From contig OX104112.1 of the NCBI GenBank assembly GCA_944474755.1, positions 79,435,756-79,499,755 on the forward strand: a stretch of 64,000 bases of DNA. Reading direction: 5' to 3'. Position numbers and translations under genes: made by a program. A model generated the notes under the pieces. The model was given only the letters and a program-made list of their open reading frames with translations, was not told the origin of the DNA and made no database searches. The stretch's first letter is position 1; every line of letters begins with the position of its first letter. Shown here one piece after another: positions 57,701-64,000 of the stretch. Origin of the DNA: Limnoperna fortunei. Its lineage: Eukaryota > Mollusca > Bivalvia > Mytilida > Modiolidae.

Positions 57701-60252
57701 AGTTTATTATTATTGAACAAAATTATCCTTATATTTTATCACGAAGCTAGCGACAAACATTAAGACCAGAGACTATTTAGTAGTACACCCAAGTAAAACT
57801 TGTATCAAGGTTTTCTTACTCTTCTTTATAGATATTGTTCAATATATACACTGACCTATTATGTTATTTATTTTCGTTGAGACAGGAACAAAGTTTATTA
57901 TTATTGAACAAAATTATTATTTTATTTTATCACGATTCTAGCCACAAACATTAGGACAAGAGACTATTTAGTAGTACACACAAGTATAAATTGTATCTAG
58001 GGTTTCTTATATTATTTTGTGAGCACAGCTGTACATAATGCCATACATGAGATGAGATACAAGGGTAAATTTAGAAATAAATGGTTTATAGCTTTGATTT
58101 ATAGAAATAAATTCTGTAAAACTGAAAGCTTGTTATGAAAAACCGAAACTTTAGATTTGGAGGATGTTTTATTAGTGCAGTAATAATGGTTGTTAAGTAA
58201 TACTGCAGTTCTGGAGTCGATTTCACAAAAAGTCGTATAGTGTAAAATCTATCGCAAGTTCTGACGTCAAAAATAGATTTTCCTTTGATCTTCCAACACT
58301 TATATACACATATTTTACACTTGTAAAATTGACTCCTGTGATTTGCACAACTTAAAAAATTTGTTATATTATTTGTAGGAAACGTTTTCCAGTCTTCATT
58401 GGCGCTCAAAGAATTTTAGAAAACGATTTAGTAGTAGGGGGATATCTGATTCCAAAAAAGGTATATCTAACTTCCGGTTTCCACGTGCTTGGCATTTGTC
58501 TTTTAACGTTACAACGATTCATTAAGTTTTAAAAAATATGTTTACGAATTTTAATTCTTTTAGTCGTTCTAGTCATTTTGTCTAAAATTGAATAAATTGA
58601 ATTAACCAATGTAGTGACAAGTTTAGCACGACTATTTTACTTATATATTGTTGCTCGTAGAATATCAAAAAATGACACAATATCACTGCAAAACGAATAT
58701 TTTAACAGGGATAAAATCCCCAAAACTTTTATTCATACAATTATCCATTTAGTGCCTATTAGACATATTATGTAAATCCTTTGAATACTGCTGGTATACT
58801 ACAACTATTAAACTTCTCCTTCAGACGGCAGTTGCAATCAATAACGACGCCATGTCGGTTGATGAACGATTTTATCCCAAACCTCAAGAATTTATTCCGG
58901 AAAGATGGTTGAGGAGCACAGAAGATGAGATATGTCCTGGCAGAAATCACCCGTTCGGAATGAAACCATTTGGGTTTGGTCAACGTAGTTGTCTTGGTCA
59001 AAGATTTGCAGAAAACGAAATTTACATTTGCACTTTAAAGGTAATTTTACATAAGCTTATTATTATGCTATGAAAAGTCTATATGACCGATATACAAGTA
59101 GTTCACAGTTGTATTTATAATACATGTTTTAGGTAACCCGTATGTCACTACTGTACACGTGTTCAGTAGTGAACGTTATTATGTTATGAAAGCTTTGTAC
59201 GACAGATATAGGTCACGTCTGTATATGTGTTTCGTTATTAGCACGTTTCTCTTGTAAAATGGCTTATTGCTTCAAACGTTTACTGTAAAAGAAAACAAAG
59301 ATAAATAAATACATGTTAAGTTGAAATGCAATTTGGTATCCAAAGTTCAGATCTAAATTTACTCAGGGTTTGCTGACCCCGGTTCACTACCCGTTTATAA
59401 AGAAGTTTTTGTCGGACCAAAGAAAACTAGTCACAGATCATAGTTGTACTAATTAACACATAAGATTGATTGTTTGTTTGCTAAGCGTCCAGGAAAAACA
59501 CATATACAAGTAGTTCACAGTTGTATTTATAATACATGTTTTAGGTAACCCGTATGTCACTACTGTACACGTGTTCAGTAGTGAACGTTATTATGTTATG
59601 AAAGCTTTGTACGACAGATATAGGTCACGTCTGTATATGTGTTTCGTTATTAGCACGTTTCTCTTGTAAAATGGCTTATTGCTTCAAACGTTTACTGTAA
59701 AAGAAAACAAAGATAAATAAATACATGTTAAGTTGAAATGCAATTTGGTATCCAAAGTTCAGATCTAAATTTACTCAGGGTTTGCTGACCCCGGTTCACT
59801 ACCCGTTTATAAAGAAGTTTTTGTCGGACCAAAGAAAACTAGTCACAGATCATAGTTGTACTAATTAACACATAAGATTGATTGTTTGTTTGCTAAGCGT
59901 CCAGGAAAAACACAAAGAAAACTATTGATTAATTGATTGGTTGATTGATTGATTTGTGCTTAACGTCCAGCAAGCAATATTTCAGTTACGCCAAACGAAA
60001 CAATAAACCAGACGAAAATACTGTTTGAATCATATCGCCGCTTACATGATAAAACAAAACTGTCCTATAAGTTAAGTTTATTATAAAAGGGCTACTTAAC
60101 TTTTAATTTATTTGCAGATCATTCAGAATTTCGAAGTTTCACTTCCAGAGGGTGTAACGGAAATACCAACAACACGACGGACCTTTATTACTCCTGCTGG
60201 AAAAGTAACAATACATTTGAAAGCAAGAAACAATAATGATTGTAATAACTAA
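46501..60252 (+). CDS. Cytochrome P450, mitochondrial clan (9 exons, 533 aa)
   Basis: Predicted heme-thiolate monooxygenase of the inner mitochondrial membrane matrix face, fed electrons by adrenodoxin/ferredoxin (family knowledge). Exons: 46501-46723, 48515-48740, 49098-49276, 49705-49894, 54764-54947, 55795-55961, 58379-58460, 58825-59040, 60118-60252. They total 1,602 nt with consistent phases and GT-AG introns. Motifs: Arg-rich N-terminus (R5, R6, R9) with no acidic residue before E35; PGP 54-56; I-helix A330-G-I-D333-S-T335; K-helix E387-T-Q-R390; FIPERW 440-445; heme loop F466-G-F-G-Q-R-S-C473-L-G. The length fits mitochondrial P450s (about 500-540). The pattern is CYP10/CYP24/CYP27-like; I do not assign a subfamily or substrate. 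Oddities: one extra residue between ExxR and the following Pro (R390-K-R-F-P394), and Gln476-Arg477 where many mitochondrial P450s have Arg-Arg after the Cys loop. No frameshift or stop was found. Confidence 0.93.
46724..48514 (+). other. P450 intron 1
   Basis: 1.8-kb GT-AG phase-1 intron. No nested gene recognised. The 63-residue frame at 47380-47571 has no domain similarity. Confidence 0.7.
48515..48740 (+). CDS. P450 exon 2 (residues 75-150)
   Basis: Acceptor TTATTTACAG, donor GTAAGTTTT. Encodes LRDKYGDIVRLRTG and the A-helix/beta-1 segment VYIFHPEYAKTVFQAP, typical of mitochondrial-clan P450s. Confidence 0.9.
49098..49276 (+). CDS. P450 exon 3 (residues 150-210)
   Basis: Acceptor TATATTTTAG; donor GTACGTAG chosen because it restores S-I-G-M-L across the junction. 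Encodes the C-helix QGEAWTALRRPAQEKILRP, whose W and R normally contact the heme propionates. Confidence 0.88.
49705..49894 (+). CDS. P450 exon 4 (residues 210-273)
   Basis: Acceptor TTTTATAG, donor GTAAGTGC. Encodes IGMLCFNKRLGYLDG, the E/F-helix signature of mitochondrial P450s (SIG....RLG.L), and the F-G region. Confidence 0.9.
50577..51200. mobile_element. 620-bp fold-back element in P450 intron 4
   Basis: Nearly the whole segment is an imperfect inverted repeat centred near 50888. The outer arms share 'TTTTTTATGGACGGA', ACAAAG.GGTC and ATTACTCGT.ATGGAGCA (left 50594-50650, right 51128-51195 inverted). The inner arms share 'GGCATTGTTGACA', 'AATTTCG' and TATCGGAATCG. No open frame codes for a transposase. 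Likely a non-autonomous fold-back transposon. Confidence 0.75.
52090..52315 (+). mobile_element. tRNA-derived SINE in P450 intron 4
   Basis: The head 'GGTGGCCGAGTGGTTAAGG' at 52095 is followed by 'TCTACTATTGATCACGTGG', TTGTCAACACTAAGATTGCGGG, an internal deletion removing most of the B box, TTGACAAGGATTG, 'GGGTACTCCGGCTTCCTTCC' and 'CCAATAAAAACTGGATGCC'. Confidence 0.82.
52354..52627. mobile_element. PIF/Harbinger-like MITE, 274 bp
   Basis: Terminal inverted repeats of about 40 bp (GGGACCGACCATTTAACTTG at the left, CAAGTTAAATGGTCTGTCCC inverted at the right). They are flanked by TTA at 52351-52353 and 52628-52630, the 3-bp target duplication typical of PIF/Harbinger elements. The interior is AT-rich and non-coding, with a poly-G tract at 52377-52387. 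Confidence 0.8.
53245..53605 (-). mobile_element. tRNA-derived SINE, inverted, carrying a nested insertion
   Basis: On the - strand: 'GGTGGCCGAGTGGTTAAGG' (ending near 53597), TCTACTATTGATCACGTGG, TGTCAACACTGAGATTGCGG and a B-box-like GGTTTCGATTC. After the nested insert come TTGACAAGGATTG, CGGGTACTCCGG, 'CCAATAAAAACTGGACGCC' and ATGATATAGC. A tRNA function is ruled out by the missing cloverleaf. Confidence 0.82.
53418..53497 (+). mobile_element. Retroposed 3' end of a transcript inside the SINE
   Basis: An 80-bp insert flanked by AAGTACACC (53409-53417 and 53498-53506). It contains AATAAA at 53474-53479 and ends in a run of As, the hallmarks of LINE-mediated retroposition of a 5'-truncated polyadenylated RNA. 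The source transcript is not recognised. Confidence 0.6.
54249..54320 (+). pseudogene. Relic duplicate of P450 exon 5 (first ~72 bp)
   Basis: CATTTTTCAG followed by ATTGTCACAAAAAGAAATAC matches the true exon-5 acceptor and start (54754-54783), and the match continues to GACGGTCAACTCGAACAA. One base is missing after CGGCAAAA, which puts TAG in frame (L-S-Q-K-E-I-Q-S-Q-K-A-F-R-Q-N-stop). Upstream flanks also match ('GTCATGTCGG', 'TTTGCTCTACTTA': about 54173-54220 and 54407-54461), so a tandem duplication of the intron/exon boundary occurred. Splicing it in would truncate the enzyme. Confidence 0.8.
54517..54735. repeat. (TTA)n-(GTT)n microsatellite in P450 intron 4
   Basis: A trinucleotide tract of about 219 bp, mostly TTA/ATT with two CAT interruptions, ending in GTT repeats 40 bp before exon 5. 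Poly-Leu, poly-Ile, poly-Tyr and poly-Asn frames across it are artefacts. Confidence 0.97.
54764..54947 (+). CDS. P450 exon 5 (residues 273-334)
   Basis: Acceptor CATTTTTCAG, donor GTAGGTATAAC. Encodes the H-helix region, FLHSLLSDP and the first half of the I-helix up to GAGIDS. A degenerate copy of its first ~72 bp lies about 0.5 kb upstream. Confidence 0.92.
55127..55245. repeat. Hairpin element in P450 intron 5
   Basis: Left arm 55127-55167 (AGATTATTTACGTTTT .. TTCTCGTC) pairs with right arm 55205-55245 (GACGAGAA .. AAAACGTAAATAATCT) with small indels. The loop contains CGAAGGGCGACAGCCC. Confidence 0.75.
55795..55961 (+). CDS. P450 exon 6 (residues 335-390)
   Basis: Acceptor TCTTTTGTAG, donor GTATTTATTG. 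Encodes TANNIAFLLCDLAQNPDKQQ (end of I-helix, J-helix) and MSYLKACVKETQR, the K-helix with ExxR. Confidence 0.92.
56214..57670 (+). repeat. Diverged segmental duplication, copy B (P450 intron 6)
   Basis: Partner of 42283-45617, as described there. This copy lacks the four insertions found in copy A and so is closer to the original length. Confidence 0.75.
57674..58014. repeat. Diverged tandem duplication in P450 intron 6
   Basis: Two copies, about 57674-57822 and 57864-58014, share TTTTCGT.GAGACAGGAA.AAAG, 'TTTATTATTATTGAACAAAA', TTTTATCACGA..CTAGC.ACAAACATTA and 'GAGACTATTTAGTAGTACAC'. Confidence 0.85.
58379..58460 (+). CDS. P450 exon 7 (residues 390-417)
   Basis: Acceptor ATTATTTGTAG, donor GTATATCTA. 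Encodes KRFPVFIGAQRIL and GGYLIPKK (beta-1/beta-2 sheet). It is only 82 bp but conserves the family pattern. Confidence 0.88.
58825..59040 (+). CDS. P450 exon 8 (residues 418-489), heme-binding exon
   Basis: Acceptor CTCCTTCAG, donor GTAATTTTAC. Encodes FYPKPQEFIPERWLRS and the heme loop FGFGQRSCLGQRFAENE, with the axial Cys473 encoded by TGT at 58990-58992. Confidence 0.95.
59090..59913. repeat. Perfect 412-bp tandem duplication in P450 intron 8
   Basis: 59090-59501 and 59502-59913 appear identical base for base. Both begin ATATACAAGTAGTTCACAG and end CGTCCAGGAAAAACAC. The intron keeps its GT-AG ends, so splicing need not be affected. Confidence 0.93.
59925..59990 (-). mobile_element. SINE-type 3' tail fragment
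   Basis: TTGATTGATTGATTTGTGCTTAACGTCCAGCAAG in pieces: a (GATT)n tail followed by the inverted end of a short interspersed element. Similar words occur at 41521-41575 and 59466-59493. Confidence 0.45.
60118..60252 (+). CDS. P450 exon 9 (residues 490-533 and stop)
   Basis: Acceptor TTATTTGCAG. Encodes IIQNFEVSLPEG and TTRRTFITPAGKVTIHLKAR, the C-terminal beta-sheet, then a hydrophilic Asn-rich tail and TAA at 60250-60252. Confidence 0.9.
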   Translation: MIQNFEVSLPEGVTEIPTTRRTFITPAGKVTIHLKARNNNDCNN

Positions 60253-60438
60253 AGATGTTTTTTCATGTAACACTTTACATTAAATATAGATGCCTGGTGT
60301 TGGTACAGAAAAGGTATACCGAACCTGCACATGCGCAATTACATTAGAGCAGGAGGTACAGCCAGAAAGAATCTCATACTGTTTCATTCCATTGTATTTA
60401 TTGTTTATTGTGTATCTCGTATAAAATTCATTCACACA

Positions 60439-60444
60439 ATAAAA
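60439..60444 (+). terminator. Candidate polyadenylation signal of the P450 gene
   Basis: AATAAA lies 187 bp after the TAA codon. It is the first canonical hexamer I see downstream. Confidence 0.55.
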
Positions 60445-61383
60445 TATCTTCATTAGCTTTCTTTGAACATAAGAATAATAAAAAAATTAGCCTTTTCCAC
60501 ATTTTGATATTAGAAACGTACTCAGTGTTGTATTCATATGCTGAAATGTCCCTGTAGGACTAAAGCTGATATTTTTGGTAATATTTTTGAAAAAAAATGT
60601 CAAAAATCGTACAAGTAAAGTATTATATGCTGAAGACACCACAACACCATTAATTATACAAATCCACACAATTTTTGTATTCCTAAATCAAATTAAGTTT
60701 AATTACAATTGGATATCCAAATATGTCTTACACTTACATACGTTTGTGGGAAAAACCGGGTGATCTTCCACGATTGATATAAAGTTGTATGTCTTTTTGC
60801 TAATGGAGCGCAGGACCAGCAGAACGAAGAAAAAATTTCTATCACGAGTGGAACATTTTTCGGGTTTCCCCAAATTGCGAATTAAAGTAACAATTTCTGG
60901 TTATTGTCCGACATCCAATCAGATCGTTGCTAAAGTTACCATACCAACGTTTTTGTTTCATGCATTTTGATTCGATAATGCCAGGAGTACAGATGAGTGC
61001 GCGTGAGCTCGTTCATGGTGTGTCATCTGTATCAGAAACCGGCCATTTAAGAAAGAAGATAGCTTATAAGGGTGAAGTCCCAATACTGTAAAATATGAAC
61101 GAAGAAACCAATCCTGGTTCCAATGGTTAGGATGACATTTTTTTATTTTTGATTCAAATGCATTGAGCATGTGTTGGTATTTGATTCATATCCAAAGTAC
61201 TTGAAATGAAGCTCATATTTTCCGCTTTGCTGAAACACCTCTTAAAGAAAGTGTAAAGATTGATAAAAAATAAAATTTTATTCTAAAAATCCGTAAAAAA
61301 AGATCTAGAATTACAATTTAGGTATAGGTAAGAATGATGAATAATTTTTACTATTAAAGAAATAATCAGGGATGTTGTGGTTT

Positions 61384-61490
61384 ATCATTGTATTACAACG
61401 GGCTGACCATTTATTTCGTACTGTTCATCCCGAGCGACAGCGAGAGACACATTAACGACATTTATTATAATCCCGTTGTAAAACAATGAT
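61384..61490. repeat. Short hairpin element
   Basis: ATCATTGTATTACAACGGG (61384-61402) pairs with CCCGTTGTAAAACAATGAT (61472-61490) with one mismatch. The loop holds CCCGAGCGACAGCGAG, reminiscent of the loop of the 55.1-kb hairpin. Confidence 0.7.
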
Positions 61491-61641
61491 ATATTTGCGT
61501 TATTATGTCACCTTAACGGAATTTGTCATATTCTTCTTCTTTTTTTCTTTCCATTCAAGCTTGTCCGCACAGAGACGCAAAATCAAATTAATGTGAAACG
61601 CCTGTTTTGCAATTCATTTTTGGAATTTTCAAATGGCTGCC

Positions 61642-61655
61642 GTTTCCATGGAAAC
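61642..61655. promoter_or_regulatory. RFX X-box-like perfect palindrome
   Basis: GTTTCCATGGAAAC, preceded by AAATGGCTGCC. It is similar in form to the site at 3182. No adjacent gene start, so function is unproven. Confidence 0.3.
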
Positions 61656-63296
61656 AGGTGTCATTGTATAGAACATTACATTATCACGATAAAAATTAGA
61701 ATTTTTTTCGGCCAGGGGGGGGGGGGGGGTCAACGTCCTCAAGATATAGTGGCAATGTGGTTCGTTTGGGAGACATTTGCGTTGGCCGGATGCCAAAATC
61801 AGTTATTACAATTTAAACGTTAAACTCGTGTGGAAAAAATTATCGTCCTCCCTGAGACTGCATAGAGCCAATATTATATGTCTTACTTATCAGTCTTCCG
61901 TTATCAAAAATTTTAATTTGATGTATTTAAGATTAACTGACAGATTAACGATAATTAGGAAACAAAATCCAGTATAAAAGTTCAAATTAGTTTTTAAAAC
62001 TATTAGCAGATGGATCTTCCCTACAGTTACTTCTGTTCAGCTTCATGTTTTTCTGCCTGGTTTTCGGGATAAAGCAAATGGTTTTCTACATTTCTTTATA
62101 TTCCTCACAGTTAAGTTGTAGATGTTTACAATACTGTATGCTTGGTAAAGCGTCTGGTCTAAAATATATTGTATGTAGGTAGTTTAGTACCAACATTTTT
62201 TCGGATGAGTGTTTCGAACATAATGGGCATCTTTCTCTGAAATGCTCTATTTTGTAATAGTTGTGTTTATACGCATATTTATCGGTAATTTGTTACAATT
62301 TCCTTTGATCTTTACTACCAATAAAATTAGTATCAACGCTAAGAAGAACAACGACTAGTGATACTAGAAATTATCAGCTGTTGGTCATTTGTCATGCGCG
62401 AACACATTGCGGAAGAATCTGCCTTACTTTTTGACCAATCGCGCATCACTGACCAAAGCTCATTAATATTAAGGAAAACAAACATCACGAAAAAAACAAT
62501 ACATCTAGACTATGCTGCAATTAATCAGACCTGTCCAGACACTAAGAAGTGTTACAAAATATAAAACGCAACACACAATCAGTATCTAGAGAGTATCTTA
62601 TTCATCTCCTGAAATAAGAATAACGAACAATGTACATACAATACCCCCATTTTTGACTTTGTATGGCAGTACCACTGGTGTTAAACTGATGATAGTAACG
62701 TACGTTACTACCATCCCAAGATGGCAGATGAAAAAACTGATCAGATCGTTTTTTGTCTTTATGTTCGATTCTTTCGCGTTTTAACCACCATTTTATTTGT
62801 AAGATTGAGCCTACACCTCTGAAGAATGTTAGTATTAAGTATTTTGTGTTGTACAATGCTCCTATTGCCAGATATTCGACTAGAAAAAATTGTCAATGAT
62901 GATAGTAACGTCCGACTTTGCACCTTATGTGATGATAGTAACGAGAAGTTCCTATATATATATATATATATAACATCATATAATGTCAGTATTTCTTAAC
63001 ATTTTCTCATACAATAACAGGTTAACGTTTTACTATCAATGGTCGTTCGTGTCATTGGCGCGATATAATTACAGTCGAGTCCGGTAAGTTGACGCGTCCG
63101 GTAATTTGACGCATTACGTCACATCCGTAAATATACATTTAAAGACCTGAAGACACCTGACTTTTTCGGCGTTATTTTTAATATCAAGATTGAAGAATAA
63201 GCTGTAATTGGTAAGTTTTATAGAAAAAATTATGATTATTTTCCCTAATCATTAAAATATAACGAAATGTTCAACTGAAAAGCACATTCACACACG

Positions 63297-64000
63297 ATAC
63301 AAATACAAATACAAATATTTATTAGCACAAACTCATGGTACAGTACATGGTTAAGGCACAACAATTTAAAGGATCACTACAAAGTGTGTTATACACATGT
63401 AATACAATTCTTTACATTTTACATTAATTGTATCTATTATTATATTATTATATATAGTATACAGATGATATAACCAATTAAAATTACGTTTCATATGATA
63501 TAATTTTTTCTTAATTCAAAGCATTCTAAAATAAATGCAGCAGTAAGTTTTAGACAAAATTCAGATTTGCTATTCAACAAAAAGCATAATATTGATTTGC
63601 TCTCTGTTAAAAGATCTGGAATTAAATTTTTAAGTTTATTAAGAAATGCACTTCTTATCAGCTTATAATGTTTACAATGCAACAGAAAGTGTTCTTCATT
63701 TTCAATTTCTCCTGCATTGCAAACTAGACAGTTTCTATCTTTTCTATTTAGTTTTTGGTATCTTCCCTTTTCTATCATTAGATTATGGGCACTGATACGA
63801 ATTTTACAAAGAGCAGCCCTGTCTTTAGCTTTCTTTAAGATATCTAAATAGTGAGGTCTGCATCCTATTTTAAAGATTTTTCTATAAAATTCTAGTTTTG
63901 GAGATGTGTCTATAAGTGTATTTTGATTTTGGAGATTTTGATCATTTAATCTAATTTTTATTTGATTTAAATATTGTTTAAGTGAGCTTAAATCATGATT
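63297..64000 (-). mobile_element. 3' end of a non-LTR retrotransposon (LINE), runs off the window
   Basis: A - strand coding end followed by about 190 bp of 3' UTR and a short (TATTTG)n tail at 63297-63320, the usual LINE 3' arrangement. The reverse transcriptase and endonuclease domains would lie beyond the window edge. Confidence 0.75.
63491..64000 (-). CDS. LINE ORF2 C-terminus (partial, 169 aa visible)
   Basis: The frame is open from the window edge to TAA at 63491-63493. It contains RAALCKIRISAHNLMIEKGR, then a zinc-binding-like C-x2-C-x9-H-x4-C motif (CLVC..EEHFLLHC). This arrangement (a basic 'R.S.H.L.IE.GR' block then CxxC..HFLxxC) is the C-terminal segment after the reverse transcriptase in many animal LINE ORF2 proteins. 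The start lies outside the window, and I see no stop or frameshift in the visible part. Whether the element is full length cannot be judged here. Confidence 0.75.
   Translation of the reverse strand, partial: NHDLSSLKQYLNQIKIRLNDQNLQNQNTLIDTSPKLEFYRKIFKIGCRPHYLDILKKAKDRAALCKIRISAHNLMIEKGRYQKLNRKDRNCLVCNAGEIENEEHFLLHCKHYKLIRSAFLNKLKNLIPDLLTESKSILCFLLNSKSEFCLKLTAAFILECFELRKNYII

Larger units (their letters stand above)
60445..63296. other. Intergenic stretch downstream of the P450
   Basis: No gene recognised. It contains the hairpin and X-box-like site listed separately, a poly-G run near 61717-61729, a (TA)n run near 62953-62972 and a 17-bp direct repeat GTCCGGTAAGTTGACGC (63079-63112, two copies). 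Short open frames lack domains. Confidence 0.4.

Noticed and set aside
58086..58409. - strand 107-residue frame
   Set aside because: Covers P450 exon 7 in antisense and has no recognisable motif.

Overview
The window looks like nuclear DNA of a marine bivalve mollusc, possibly a mytilid (inferred). It is AT-rich, gene-poor and intron-containing. It is dominated by minisatellites, fold-back elements and tRNA-headed SINEs whose tails end in the kind of sequence I associate with bivalve genomes. The one cellular gene I can support is a nine-exon cytochrome P450 of the mitochondrial clan on the + strand (46501-60252, 533 residues). All eight introns are GT-AG and all splice phases agree. At the right edge the C-terminal end of a non-LTR retrotransposon ORF runs off the window on the - strand (63491-64000).

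Layout. 1-14.9 kb: no gene seen; a diverged array rich in AGGTCA half-sites (1.3-2.2 kb), a 21-bp array (4.1-4.4 kb), a 27-bp array abutting an older ~50-bp array (6.7-7.7 kb), a perfect 43-bp-arm hairpin (8.7 kb) and 5.4 kb of unremarkable AT-rich DNA. 14.9-26.1 kb: a single 11.2-kb satellite built from 51-bp and 47-bp units. It contains a near-identical 5,097-bp tandem higher-order duplication and smaller 560-bp duplications nested inside that. 28.6-29.3 kb: two 21-bp arrays in opposite orientation flanking a 54-bp array. 31-41 kb: a long hairpin, several SINE copies, a second AGGTCA-rich array, a 72-bp array and smaller arrays. 42.3-45.6 kb: a diverged copy of sequence that also lies in P450 intron 6, since invaded by an interspersed repeat, a fold-back transposon, a LINE-like 3' end and a 26/19-bp array. 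46.5-60.3 kb: the P450 gene. 60.4-63.3 kb: intergenic. 63.3-64 kb: LINE 3' end.

The P450 keeps the features needed for function: an Arg-rich N-terminus suited to mitochondrial import, an I-helix AGIDST, a K-helix ETQR, PERW, and the heme loop FGFGQRSCLG with Cys473. It carries one extra residue after ExxR. Its introns record repeated local duplication: a frameshifted relic copy of the start of exon 5, a perfect 412-bp tandem duplication in intron 8, a diverged tandem duplication in intron 6, and a 620-bp fold-back, a Harbinger-like MITE and SINEs in intron 4.

Most long open frames here are artefacts of arrays whose unit lengths are multiples of three (21, 27, 51, 54, 72 bp), not genes. I found no convincing undescribed protein system. 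The unusual material is the repeat architecture and the duplication history around the P450.
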